NCBI GenBank assembly: GCA_965284435.1 | Contig: OZ260083.1 | Span: 3,584,537 to 3,648,536 of the forward strand | Length of the DNA: 64,000 nucleotides | From: CAIYZT01 sp947461435 | GTDB taxonomy: Bacteria; Pseudomonadota; Alphaproteobacteria; Rhodobacterales; Rhodobacteraceae | Direction of reading: 5' to 3' | Part shown: positions 35,525 through 44,374 of the stretch, one piece after another | How the letters are laid out: each line of letters starts with the position of its first letter | Numbering within the stretch: position 1 is the stretch's first letter | Translations under genes and position numbers: made by a program | Notes under the pieces: model-generated | The model's database searches: none | What the model was told of the DNA's origin: nothing | The model's input: only the letters and a program-made list of their open reading frames with translations

Positions 35525-36886
35525 ATGACGACGCACAGCTTGCCCAAGGGAATGATCCGCGCCGTATCCTCTGCCGGACCGCATCAAGGCTACATGCCCG
35601 GTTTTGGCAATGACTTTGAAACCGAGGCCCTGCCCGGCGCGCTTCCGCAAGGCCAGAATTCGCCCCAAAAGGTGAACTATGGGCTTTACGGCGAACAGAT
35701 GTCGGGCACGGCCTTTACCGCGCCCAGCCACCAGAACGAACGCACCTGGTGTTACCGAATCCGCCCTTCGGTCAAGCACACGCACCGTTTTGAAAAGATC
35801 GACCTGCCCTACTGGAAATCGGCGCCCCATGTGCTTCACGATGTCATCTCGCTGGGTCAATACCGCTGGGATCCCATTCCCCATTCGTCAGATCCGCTGA
35901 CATGGCTGACGGGGATGCGCACCATGACCACGGCAGGGGATGTGAACACCCAAGTGGGAATGGCCGCCCATGTCTATCTGGTCACCGACAGCATGACCGA
36001 TGCCTATTTCTATTCGGCCGACAGCGAAATGCTGGTGGTTCCGCAACAAGGCCGCCTGCGGTTTTGCACCGAATTGGGTGTGATCGATCTGGAGCCTCAG
36101 GAAATTGCCGTCCTGCCGCGCGGCCTTGTCTACCGTGTCGAAGTGCTGGAAGGTCCGGCCCGCGGATTTGTCTGCGAAAACTACGGGCAAAAGTTTCAAC
36201 TGCCGGGCCGCGGGCCCATCGGCGCCAATTGCATGGCCAACCCGCGCGATTTCAAGACACCTGTCGCCGCTTTCGAAGATCGCGACGCCCCTTCCACGGT
36301 CACCATCAAATGGTGTGGGCAGTTTCACGTCACAAAGATTGGTCACAGCCCCTTGGACGTCGTGGCGTGGCACGGAAACTATGCCCCGGTGAAATACGAT
36401 CTTAAAACCTATTGCCCGGTTGGCGCCGTTCTGTTCGACCATCCCGATCCGTCGATCTTTACTGTGCTGACGGCCCCCTCCGGAGTCGAGGGAACGGCGA
36501 ACATCGACTTTGTGCTGTTTCGTGACCGATGGATGGTGGCCGAAGATACCTTTCGCCCGCCGTGGTACCACAAGAACATCATGTCCGAATTGATGGGCAA
36601 TATTTACGGCGTTTATGATGCCAAGCCGAAGGGTTTTGTTCCCGGTGGGATGAGTTTGCACAACATGATGTTGCCGCATGGCCCCGACAAAAACGCCTTT
36701 GAAGGCGCCTCGAACGCCGCGCTGAAGGCCGAAAAGCTGTCGGAAACCATGTCTTTCATGTTTGAAACGCGCTTTCCCCAGCATCTGACAGAATTTGCGG
36801 CGCGCCAAGCGCCACTGCAGGACGATTACATCGACTGCTGGGCCGACCTTGAAAAGAAATTTGACGGGACACCGGGCAAGAAATGA
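35525..36886 (+). CDS. hmgA: Homogentisate 1,2-dioxygenase
   Basis: A 453-residue non-haem iron dioxygenase that opens the homogentisate ring to maleylacetoacetate in tyrosine/phenylalanine breakdown. YMPGFGNDFETEALPGALPQ at the N-terminus, FRPPWYHKNIMSELMGNIYG and SLHNMMLPHGPD near the C-terminus, which include iron ligands, identify it. The length matches the family. ATG 35525 has GAGGT upstream. It heads a string of seven closely spaced genes, and its stop overlaps the next start (ATGA). Confidence 0.97.
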   Translation: MTTHSLPKGMIRAVSSAGPHQGYMPGFGNDFETEALPGALPQGQNSPQKVNYGLYGEQMSGTAFTAPSHQNERTWCYRIRPSVKHTHRFEKIDLPYWKSAPHVLHDVISLGQYRWDPIPHSSDPLTWLTGMRTMTTAGDVNTQVGMAAHVYLVTDSMTDAYFYSADSEMLVVPQQGRLRFCTELGVIDLEPQEIAVLPRGLVYRVEVLEGPARGFVCENYGQKFQLPGRGPIGANCMANPRDFKTPVAAFEDRDAPSTVTIKWCGQFHVTKIGHSPLDVVAWHGNYAPVKYDLKTYCPVGAVLFDHPDPSIFTVLTAPSGVEGTANIDFVLFRDRWMVAEDTFRPPWYHKNIMSELMGNIYGVYDAKPKGFVPGGMSLHNMMLPHGPDKNAFEGASNAALKAEKLSETMSFMFETRFPQHLTEFAARQAPLQDDYIDCWADLEKKFDGTPGKK

Positions 36887-37725
36887 ACCGGATTGTCACC
36901 TTGGGGGTCAAGGGCGGCCCATCCTTGCGGGCGGGCGGGGCCATGCCGTCGTCCTCGCTGCTGGAACTGGATGGGCACAGTATCGTGATAGATGCCGGCT
37001 TGGGCGTTACGCGCGGATTGGTTCAGGCGGGCTTTGCGCTGAACCGGCTTAGCACGATATTCATCACCCATCTTCATTCCGATCATCTTCTGGAATTGGG
37101 GGCCTTGGTTCATACGGCTTGGACCTCGGGCCTGAAAACCCCCGTGCGCATTTTTGGCCCCGACGGTATCGCAGCCTATTGGACCGGGTTTTTGCAGGCC
37201 ATGGCCTATGACATCCACCTGCGCGTGGTCGATGATGGCCGCGTCCCACTGGACAGCTTGGTAACGATCATCCCCGTCACCCAAGGTACCGTGCCGTTTG
37301 ACGGTTTGCGCGTACAGGCCCTTGCCGTGAACCATCCGCCGGTGAATTTTGCCTATGCCTATCGCTTTGACGGCATGAAAAGCATCACCTTTTCAGGCGA
37401 TACAGTGTACCATCCCCCCTTGGGCGATTTTGCCAAGGGCTGCGATGTTCTGGTGCACGAGGCGCTGTTGCCCGAAGGGATCGAGGCGATCTTGGCTCGG
37501 ACAGGCGGCGGCGAAAAACTGCGCCATCACCTGACAGGGGCCCATACGATGATCGACGATGTCGGACGCGTGGCGCAGGCCGCGGGCGCGGGCCGGTTGG
37601 TGCTAAATCATTTGGTTCCCTCGGATGATCCGGCCTTTACCGATGATCATTGGACGAGCCGGGCCGCCGCATCCTACAAGGGGCCGATCATCGTGGCCAA
37701 AGACGGAATGGAGATCCCGCTGTGA
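36883..37725 (+). CDS. MBL-fold metal-dependent hydrolase (RNase Z-like subgroup)
   Basis: A 280-residue metallo-beta-lactamase-fold protein with the intact zinc motif THLHSDHLLE (HxHxDH) near residues 63-71, plus ITFSGDT, VHEALLP and LNHLVPSDD as the further ligand regions. It overlaps hmgA and fahA by 4 bases at each end, so it belongs to the homogentisate operon. A thioester, lactone or aryl-ester hydrolase role in aromatic breakdown is a guess. Confidence 0.87.
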   Translation: MNRIVTLGVKGGPSLRAGGAMPSSSLLELDGHSIVIDAGLGVTRGLVQAGFALNRLSTIFITHLHSDHLLELGALVHTAWTSGLKTPVRIFGPDGIAAYWTGFLQAMAYDIHLRVVDDGRVPLDSLVTIIPVTQGTVPFDGLRVQALAVNHPPVNFAYAYRFDGMKSITFSGDTVYHPPLGDFAKGCDVLVHEALLPEGIEAILARTGGGEKLRHHLTGAHTMIDDVGRVAQAAGAGRLVLNHLVPSDDPAFTDDHWTSRAAASYKGPIIVAKDGMEIPL

Positions 37726-38987
37726 GCTTGCATCTTTCTTGGGTAGACAGCGCCAATCTGGCCCGATCTGACTTTCCGTTGAACAATCTGCCCTGCGGTG
37801 TCTTCTCCCACGGGCCGGAAGATCCGCGCTGCGGCATGGCCATCGGGGACTTTGTGCTTGATCTGACGGCCCTTGAAGAAGAGGGCCTGCTGACGCTGAC
37901 GGGCGGGCCCTATCTGGATGTCCCCTTCTGGAACGAAGTGATGGAGGCCGGGCCAGAAATCTGGGCCGACCTGCGCGCGCAGGTCACCGCCCATCTGGCC
38001 AAAGGCGCGCACACCCGCGCGGCCATTGAACCGCATCTGTTGCCCCTCGGCGCGGTCACGCTGCACCTGCCCTTTCTGGTCAGCGAATACACCGATTTCT
38101 ATTCTGGCAAACATCACGCGATGAATGTCGGCACGATGATGCGCGGGGCGGAAAATGCCTTGCCGCCCAACTGGTTGCACATACCTATCGGCTATAATGG
38201 GCGGGCGTCGTCGGTCGTGGTCTCGGGCACAGCGGTGCGCCGCCCTTGGGGTCAAGTCAAGGGGCCTGATCATTCTGTACCGGCCTTCCAACCCTCGCGC
38301 CGTTTTGACATCGAACTGGAATTGGGCGCGGTTGTGGGCCAAGGCTCAACCCTCGGTCAGCCCGTTACCGTCGAAGAAGCTGATGCGATGATCTTCGGCT
38401 TTGTGCTGCTGAACGACTGGTCGGCGCGCGATATTCAAGGCTGGGAATATCAACCCCTTGGGCCGTTTCAAGCCAAGGCCACTGCGACAACCATCAGCCC
38501 ATGGATTGTGATGACTGCCGCCCTTGAGGCGCACCGCACCAGCACGCCAGAGCGGGAAAAGCCCCTGCTGCCCTATTTGCATGAACCGCGCCCCATGTTG
38601 TTTGATATTGAACTTGAGGTGGCCCTTGCGCCCATGGGCCAGCCCGAAACGGTGATCGCGCGCACAAATTACAAGGAAATGTACTATTCTGCGGCCCAAC
38701 AACTGGCGCATCACACCACATCGGGATGTGCCATGAATGTGGGCGATCTTTTGGGCTCTGGCACCATTTCGGGGCCGCAAAAAGGCAATCGCGGCAGCTT
38801 GATGGAACTGTCTTGGGGGGGCAAGGAACCCTTCGAGGTGGCGGGCGGAACGCGCAGTTTCATCGAAGACAACGACACGCTGACCCTGCGCGGATACGCC
38901 CGGGGGGATGGGTTCAAGATTGGGTTTGGGGCGTGTGTGGGTCAAGTGATCCCGGCGCTTGCAGACCCCTATGCAAGGAAGAAATGA
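37722..38987 (+). CDS. fahA: Fumarylacetoacetase
   Basis: A 421-residue enzyme that cleaves fumarylacetoacetate to fumarate and acetoacetate, the last step after HmgA. SEYTDFYSGKHHAMNVG with catalytic His and metal Asp, FDIELELGAVVGQ with the Glu ligands, LLNDWSARDIQGWEYQPLGPF and GSGTISGPQ are diagnostic. The GTG start at 37722 overlaps the previous stop (GTGA). No maleylacetoacetate isomerase gene is found in the operon. Confidence 0.96.
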   Translation: MSLHLSWVDSANLARSDFPLNNLPCGVFSHGPEDPRCGMAIGDFVLDLTALEEEGLLTLTGGPYLDVPFWNEVMEAGPEIWADLRAQVTAHLAKGAHTRAAIEPHLLPLGAVTLHLPFLVSEYTDFYSGKHHAMNVGTMMRGAENALPPNWLHIPIGYNGRASSVVVSGTAVRRPWGQVKGPDHSVPAFQPSRRFDIELELGAVVGQGSTLGQPVTVEEADAMIFGFVLLNDWSARDIQGWEYQPLGPFQAKATATTISPWIVMTAALEAHRTSTPEREKPLLPYLHEPRPMLFDIELEVALAPMGQPETVIARTNYKEMYYSAAQQLAHHTTSGCAMNVGDLLGSGTISGPQKGNRGSLMELSWGGKEPFEVAGGTRSFIEDNDTLTLRGYARGDGFKIGFGACVGQVIPALADPYARKK

Positions 38988-39937
38988 TGGCCAAGGCATT
39001 CGCATCGCAAAGTGATCTTGCGGAAAAGAAAACCAGCTTTACCGAAATCGGCGCAGGCCTGTACGCCTTCACCGCCGAGGGCGATCCGAACACCGGCGTC
39101 ATTATCGGGGACGAAAGTGTCATGGTCATCGAAGCACAGGCCACCCCGCGCTTGGCGCGCAAGGTGATCGACTGCATCCGAACCGTCACGGACAAGCCCA
39201 TCAGCCACGTTGTGCTGACCCATTACCACGCGGTGCGCGTTCTGGGGGCCAGCGCCTATGGCGCGCGCGAGGTGATCATGTCTGACCGGGCCCGCGCCAT
39301 GGTGGCAGAACGCGGCGCCGAAGATTGGGCCAGCGAATTTGGCCGTTTTCCCCGCCTGTTTCAGGGCCACGAAGAAATTCCGGGCCTGACCTGGCCCACG
39401 ACAACCTTTTCCGACAGCCTGACCGTCTATCTGGGCCGCCGCCGGGTGGACATTCTGCATCTGGGCCGCGCCCATACGGCTGGTGATGCCGTGGTCTGGG
39501 TCCCCGACGCCGAGGTGATGTTTACCGGCGATATCGTAGAATATCATTCGGCCTGCTACTGCGGTGATGGGCATTTTGCCGATTGGCCGCAAACCCTTGC
39601 CAATATCGCGGGCTATGATCCGGTCGCCATCGCCCCGGGGCGCGGTGACGCGCTGATCGGCCGCGACATGGTGGCAAAGGCGCTGACGGCCACGGCAGAT
39701 TTTGTCGACAGCACCTATCGCCCGGCGGCACGCGTTGCGGCGCGCGGCGGCAGCCTGAAAGAGGCTTGGGATGCCGTGCGGGCCGAATGTGACCCAAAGT
39801 TCAACGCTTTTGCCATTTACGAACACTGTCTGCCGTTCAACGTTGCCCGCGCCTTTGACGAAGCGCGCGGCATCGATACCCCGCGCATCTGGACCGCCGA
39901 TCGTGACCGCCAGATGTGGGAAGACCTGCAAGGATAA
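38984..39937 (+). CDS. MBL-fold protein with degenerate zinc motif
   Basis: A 317-residue metallo-beta-lactamase-fold protein. Where the family has HxHxDH it has LTHYHAVRVLGAS, keeping the first two His but losing Asp and the third His. Downstream IDILHLGRAHTAGDAVVWV and MFTGDIVE look conserved, so part of a metal site may remain. ATG 38984 overlaps the fahA stop; ATG 38987 is better spaced from AAGGA. It is embedded in the homogentisate operon, so a role with a ring-cleavage product is inferred, possibly non-hydrolytic. Confidence 0.85.
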   Translation: MMAKAFASQSDLAEKKTSFTEIGAGLYAFTAEGDPNTGVIIGDESVMVIEAQATPRLARKVIDCIRTVTDKPISHVVLTHYHAVRVLGASAYGAREVIMSDRARAMVAERGAEDWASEFGRFPRLFQGHEEIPGLTWPTTTFSDSLTVYLGRRRVDILHLGRAHTAGDAVVWVPDAEVMFTGDIVEYHSACYCGDGHFADWPQTLANIAGYDPVAIAPGRGDALIGRDMVAKALTATADFVDSTYRPAARVAARGGSLKEAWDAVRAECDPKFNAFAIYEHCLPFNVARAFDEARGIDTPRIWTADRDRQMWEDLQG

Positions 39938-39940
39938 CCC

Positions 39941-40168
39941 ATGGAAAAACCGCCCCATTACGGACCCAACCGCGGCGAACTGTGGTTTCGACTGGCCGTG
40001 TCAATCGGCGGCTTGGGCCTTGTGGGGGCAATGCTTGCGGTGCGCGGCGTGCCCTCTGGCCCGGCTCTGGTCGAGGTTTTGGGCATCCCGCTTGCCCTGT
40101 TTGGCGGTACAATTGCCTGGACCGCCCGCAAACTGATCCAGCGTGACCATCCTGAAAAGGACGACTGA
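39941..40168 (+). CDS. Small two-helix membrane protein in the homogentisate operon
   Basis: A 75-residue protein with two hydrophobic segments (FRLAVSIGGLGLVGAMLAV and LVEVLGIPLALFGGTIAWTA) and charged ends. It begins 4 bases after the preceding stop and ends 5 bases before the FAD monooxygenase start, so it is within the operon. I do not recognise the family. Confidence 0.78.
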   Translation: MEKPPHYGPNRGELWFRLAVSIGGLGLVGAMLAVRGVPSGPALVEVLGIPLALFGGTIAWTARKLIQRDHPEKDD

Positions 40169-40172
40169 CCGA

Positions 40173-41717
40173 ATGGCCTTTGACTATTCCCCCTATCCCT
40201 ATGTCCCCCCGCCCGGCCTGACCGCGCCCGAGCCGCGCCACAAGGTGGCCATCATCGGCGCGGGGCCGATTGGCCTTGCCTTGGCGGTCGAACTGGCAAA
40301 CCACGGTGTGGCCTCGGTGGTACTGGACGATAACAATGTCGTCTCGGTCGGCAGCCGGGCCATCTGCTGGTCCAAACGCAGCCTGGAAATTCTGGACCGT
40401 CTGGGCGTGGGCGAAACCTGCTTGGCCAAGGGCGTAACCTGGAAAGTCGGGCGCACCTTTCACCGCGACAAAGAGGTGTTCAACTTTGATCTTCTGCCCG
40501 AAGACGGGCACAAAATGCCCGCCTTCGTAAACCTTCAGCAGTATTACGTCGAAGAGTTTCTGGTCACGCGCGCGCAGGCTTTGGGCGTGGATTTGCGCTG
40601 GAAAAACAAGGTCACAGACGTCGTGCAAGGCGCGGACCACGCCCGCCTGACCGTTCAAACGCCGGATGGGCCTTACCACCTTGATGCGGACTGGGTCATC
40701 GCCTGTGACGGCGCGCGCAGCCCCGTGCGCACGATGATGGGGCTGGAATTCGACGGTGAGTTGTTCGAAGAGCGCTTCTTGATCGCCGATATCGAAATGC
40801 AGGCCGATTTTCCGTCTGAACGCTGGTTCTGGTTTGAACCGGGGTTTCACAACGGCCAGTCGGCCCTGCTGCACAAGCAGCCCGACAACATCTATCGCAT
40901 CGATCTGCAATTGGGTTGGAACACCGACCCCGAGGTCGAAAAGCAGCCAGAGCGGATCATACCGCGCATCGAAAAGGTCGTGGGCCATGCCAACTTCAAG
41001 CTCGACTGGACGTCAATCTATACCTTCCAGTGCCGACGCCTGAAAAAATTCGTCCATGACCGTGTGATCTTTGTCGGCGATTCCGCCCATGTCGTCTCGC
41101 CCTTTGGCGCGCGCGGGGGCAATGGGGGCTTGCAAGACGTCGATGCCCTTGGCTGGCGATTGGCCGCGGTGGTCCTGCAAAAAGCAAAGCCCGCGCTTTT
41201 GGCGGCTTATGACCAAGAGCGTTGCTTTGGCGCGGATGAAAACTTGCTGAATTCTTCGCGCGCCACCCGGTTCATGTCCCCCTCCGAGGGGGCCGAACGG
41301 CTGTTTCGCGATGCGGTTCTGGCACTGGCGGGCAAGGCTGCCTTTGCCCGGCCCATGGTGAATTCAGGGCGCCTGTCGCGGCCTTGCGCCTATCCGCTGA
41401 CCGGGGCCGATGATCCGGCGCTGCCGATGGGCGCGCGGCCCGGCATGGTGGCCCCCGATGCGCCTTTGGCACAGGGTTGGCTCAGCGAGTCCCTGCGCGG
41501 GCAAATGGTGATTTTGGCACTGAATTGCCCGGCCCCGCAGATCGGGATCACGGCTCTGCAGCCCGAGGTAACACCGCTTCTGGCCCAGCGCTATTTGGGT
41601 CAAGCCGCCCAGGCATTGTATCTGATCCGGCCCGATCAAGTGGTCGCGGCCCGCTGGATTTCGCCGCAGGCCGATCAGATTCAGGCGGCAAATCGCGCCG
41701 TGTGGGAGGGCCATTGA
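40173..41717 (+). CDS. FAD-dependent aromatic monooxygenase (MhpA-like)
   Basis: A 514-residue class A flavoprotein hydroxylase. VAIIGAGPIGLALAVELA (about residues 25-42) is the FAD motif, WVIACDGARSPVR the DG motif and VIFVGDSAHVVSPFGARGGNGGLQDV the GD motif. These match 3-(3-hydroxyphenyl)propionate and related phenol hydroxylases. Its place at the end of the hmgA operon suggests it makes homogentisate or a similar dihydroxy compound from a hydroxyphenylacetate. It starts at ATG 40173; an in-frame GTG at 40143 lies in the previous gene. Confidence 0.88.
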   Translation: MAFDYSPYPYVPPPGLTAPEPRHKVAIIGAGPIGLALAVELANHGVASVVLDDNNVVSVGSRAICWSKRSLEILDRLGVGETCLAKGVTWKVGRTFHRDKEVFNFDLLPEDGHKMPAFVNLQQYYVEEFLVTRAQALGVDLRWKNKVTDVVQGADHARLTVQTPDGPYHLDADWVIACDGARSPVRTMMGLEFDGELFEERFLIADIEMQADFPSERWFWFEPGFHNGQSALLHKQPDNIYRIDLQLGWNTDPEVEKQPERIIPRIEKVVGHANFKLDWTSIYTFQCRRLKKFVHDRVIFVGDSAHVVSPFGARGGNGGLQDVDALGWRLAAVVLQKAKPALLAAYDQERCFGADENLLNSSRATRFMSPSEGAERLFRDAVLALAGKAAFARPMVNSGRLSRPCAYPLTGADDPALPMGARPGMVAPDAPLAQGWLSESLRGQMVILALNCPAPQIGITALQPEVTPLLAQRYLGQAAQALYLIRPDQVVAARWISPQADQIQAANRAVWEGH

Positions 41718-41905
41718 TGACGCTGATCACCGCTGCAAACCTTGGCCAGCCAGACGATGTTTATGCGGCGCTTCTGGCCGCGCACCGCGGGCTGACCGCT
41801 GATCAGCAGGCCGCGCTGAATGCCCGTTTGATCCTGATCTTGATGAACCATATCGGCGACCCACAGGTTCTTGGCGCGGCCTTGGAGTTGGCGAAAGAGA
41901 CGTAG
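41717..41905 (+). CDS. DUF2783 family small protein
   Basis: A 62-residue protein beginning MTLITAANLGQPDDVYAALL and ending GAALELAKET, matching the short DUF2783 family that accompanies FAD hydroxylases of this operon type. It starts one base inside the previous stop codon (TGATG) and ends in two tandem stops (TAG TAA). A role as a small partner of the monooxygenase is inferred. Confidence 0.82.
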   Translation: MTLITAANLGQPDDVYAALLAAHRGLTADQQAALNARLILILMNHIGDPQVLGAALELAKET

Positions 41906-41911
41906 TAAGCC

Positions 41912-41993
41912 GACCCGCGTGATCTGAAGAAATACCAATCTCGTTGCGAATCAGATATTTGCGGCGAGCGGCCCAACATGCGGGTCTTTTTTT
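41912..41993 (+). terminator. Long-range terminator of the homogentisate operon
   Basis: GACCCGC (41912-41918) pairs with GCGGGTC (41980-41986), directly followed by seven T. Inside, ATCTGA and TCAGAT form a second stem around 22 bases. The long loop is unusual, but pairing plus T7 just after the last stop codon suit a terminator. Confidence 0.5.
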
Positions 41994-42088
41994 GGCGATC
42001 CAACGGATCCACCGCTGCCCGGCGATCCGCAGATCCTTTGCCGTGACCATCGGCGGCAACACGCCGTGTGAACACCCGAATGGGAAAG

Positions 42089-42165
42089 TGGTGGCGAGGG
42101 GGGGATTTGAACCCCCGACCCCGCGATTATGAGTCGCGTGCTCTAACCAACTGAGCTACCTAGCC
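42089..42165 (-). tRNA. tRNA-Met (CAT), elongator type
   Basis: A 77-base tRNA with encoded CCA end. The anticodon loop is CTCATAA, D-arm GCTCAGTTGGTTAGAGC and T-arm with GTTCAAATC. It lacks the mismatched 1-72 pair of initiator tRNA, so it is the elongator. The acceptor stem is GGCTAGG against CCTCGCC, with a U4-C69 mismatch in place of the usual G-C. It lies downstream of the hydantoinase-type gene on the same strand and just beyond the homogentisate operon. Confidence 0.92.
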
Positions 42166-42183
42166 ACACCGTCGGCACGCGTA

Positions 42184-44217
42184 TTAGACGGGCATCGGGG
42201 CGTCAAGAGGATTCTTCACCTCATGGGCCACGCGCGGGCGACCCGAGGCGGTTACCGTCACCACGGCCTCGATGAACATCGATTGTCCTTCCACCTCGGC
42301 CGCGCGAATATCCCGCTGAACGGTCAGCCGCAAATCTTCCGCGCCGCTCGCCCTTGCGCGGGCCGTGGCCTCTGCGGTCAAATGGGCTTCCATCGCGGCC
42401 AAGGCGTCATCGCGGTTGGAAAAATTCTGTAATCCTTCGGCAAGATGCAAGGTGAACCGCCCTTCCGAAGGGCTGGTAATCTGTCCTGTCGCTCTTTGGC
42501 TGATCTGACCCACGACAGCGCCGATCGCATTGGCAACCCCGGCATGTTCGGGCAGGATCATCGGGCATCCCAACCGCTGGCCCACCGCGCCATAATAGCT
42601 GGGGGCAGAGGCGCCCAGCCCGATCACAGGCACCGCCAGACGCGCCGAAAGGGCCAGAATCCCGCGGTGCTGGGCAAGTCCTGCCGTGGTCAGCGCATGG
42701 CGGGCCAAGGTTTCGGGCGGATCAGTCCCAATTTCATCCTCGGCAAAGGCCGCTTCCAACAGGCACTCGACGGTTTGCTGTGTCAATTGATCTACGATCT
42801 GCTGCGCCAGCGGATCGGGGCCGTCGGCAAACCGGTCGCCTGCGCCATTGCGCCGCTTGGCAAGCAGGGTCATCGCCTTCGCGGCCGCACGGCCATCCCA
42901 GGCCGACAGGCGGCCCAGAACATGGCTGGCATCAGATGGGGTGACCCCGGCGATCATCACAAGCCCGCGCGCAACAAGCCGCTCCATCGCCGCCACTTCC
43001 AACCGCGATGTCAGCGCAGCGTTAAGAGGCATGGGCGCTGTAACGCGCGCCAGCACCGCAGATTCGCGTGCCGACAACCCACCCGCCTGCCCGAACATCG
43101 GAATGACAAAGCGGCCATCAAATTCGCCCACCGCATCGCTGCCCAAGGCCCGATCAAGGGTGTCGTGCACCATCTTGGCATGGTCCACCGCCAAAAGGGA
43201 CACCGGGATCAAGCGGCGCGGCCCCAGCCGCAAACCGCCCGTCAGGCCCTCGGTGACCAGATGCACCTCGCTGTCGCCGCCAAGGCCGGTGGTGCGCATC
43301 GCCACCGCCTCGACCATGGTGCGAAAGCCGCCAACACGGGCCCCTTCGGGATCTATTTCCGGCAGACCGTCCTTCAGGATGGCCACATCGGTCGTGGTCC
43401 CGCCGATGTCTGACACCAACGCATCCTTTTCCCCGGTCAGCCACCGGGCCCCGACGATCGACGCCGCAGGCCCGGACAGAATGGTTTCAATCGGCCGCTC
43501 GCGCACCATGGCGGCCGAAATTAGCGCCCCGTCGCCGCGCACCACCATCAAGGGGGCCGTGATCCCCTTGGTGGCCAGATGCCGTTCGCAGGCGGCAACC
43601 AGGCCGTCGATCATGCCGATCAGGCGCGCATTCAAGACCGCCGTCAGCGCCCGTTTGGGACCGTTCAACTTGGCCGAAAGTTCGTGGCTGCAGGTCACGG
43701 GGCGCGCCGAAACGCGGCGGATCAGATCGCGGGCAATGATTTCATGCGCGGGGTTGCGGGTGGCAAAACGCGCCGCCACGGCAAACCCCATCACTTCGGG
43801 GCCCAGATGTTCAACGGCGGTTTGCAGCCCGGCCATATCCAACGGCGCGCCTTCGGTGCCCGCATGGGTGTGACCGCCCACAAGCCGGATCACCGGGTCG
43901 CCCTTCAGCGCCTCGGTCAAACCGCCCCGGGTCAGATCATCGTCATCAAATCCGATGAAAATCAGGGCCACGCGCCCGCCCTGCCCCTCCACAAGGGCAT
44001 TGGTGGCCAGCGTGGTCGACAGCGACACAAGCGCCACCTCAGCGGGGGCGATTCCCGCCAGATCCAACGCGGCATCCACCGCCTTGCCGATCCCGATGGC
44101 CAGATCACCGCGCGTGGTCAGCGACTTGGCCTTGCCGATCACTCGGTCGGCCGTTTCGTCCAGGATCACCGCATCGGTGTAGGTGCCGCCAGTGTCGACG
44201 CCAAGGAAGTAGGCCAT
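42184..44217 (-). CDS. Hydantoinase/oxoprolinase subunit A family protein
   Basis: A 677-residue HyuA-type protein. YFLGVDTGGTYTDAVI at residues 3-18 is the actin-like phosphate-1 loop. LSTTLATNALVEGQGG, SGPAASIVGARWL and DALVSDIGGTTTDVAIL are conserved ATPase motifs. Family members use ATP to open hydantoin or 5-oxoproline-type rings, usually with a HyuB partner, which is absent here. It is shorter at the C-terminus than 5-oxoprolinase. The start MAYFLG at 44217 is preferred; an ATG at 44283 would add 22 residues of poor quality. The substrate is unknown. Confidence 0.87.
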   Translation of the reverse strand: MAYFLGVDTGGTYTDAVILDETADRVIGKAKSLTTRGDLAIGIGKAVDAALDLAGIAPAEVALVSLSTTLATNALVEGQGGRVALIFIGFDDDDLTRGGLTEALKGDPVIRLVGGHTHAGTEGAPLDMAGLQTAVEHLGPEVMGFAVAARFATRNPAHEIIARDLIRRVSARPVTCSHELSAKLNGPKRALTAVLNARLIGMIDGLVAACERHLATKGITAPLMVVRGDGALISAAMVRERPIETILSGPAASIVGARWLTGEKDALVSDIGGTTTDVAILKDGLPEIDPEGARVGGFRTMVEAVAMRTTGLGGDSEVHLVTEGLTGGLRLGPRRLIPVSLLAVDHAKMVHDTLDRALGSDAVGEFDGRFVIPMFGQAGGLSARESAVLARVTAPMPLNAALTSRLEVAAMERLVARGLVMIAGVTPSDASHVLGRLSAWDGRAAAKAMTLLAKRRNGAGDRFADGPDPLAQQIVDQLTQQTVECLLEAAFAEDEIGTDPPETLARHALTTAGLAQHRGILALSARLAVPVIGLGASAPSYYGAVGQRLGCPMILPEHAGVANAIGAVVGQISQRATGQITSPSEGRFTLHLAEGLQNFSNRDDALAAMEAHLTAEATARARASGAEDLRLTVQRDIRAAEVEGQSMFIEAVVTVTASGRPRVAHEVKNPLDAPMPV

Positions 44218-44374
44218 AGGGTTCTCATTTCGGTTGCGCGCCGTCGGTGAATACGGCGCTTTGCGCAAAAGGTCAGCCCCCATCGCGGCGTTTTGACCGG
44301 GATTTGCGGCAAAAGCCCCTTGGGGCGCCTGCCCCCCTCTCGCCTTTGGGATGGGGGCGCATTAGGGAAGGGTC

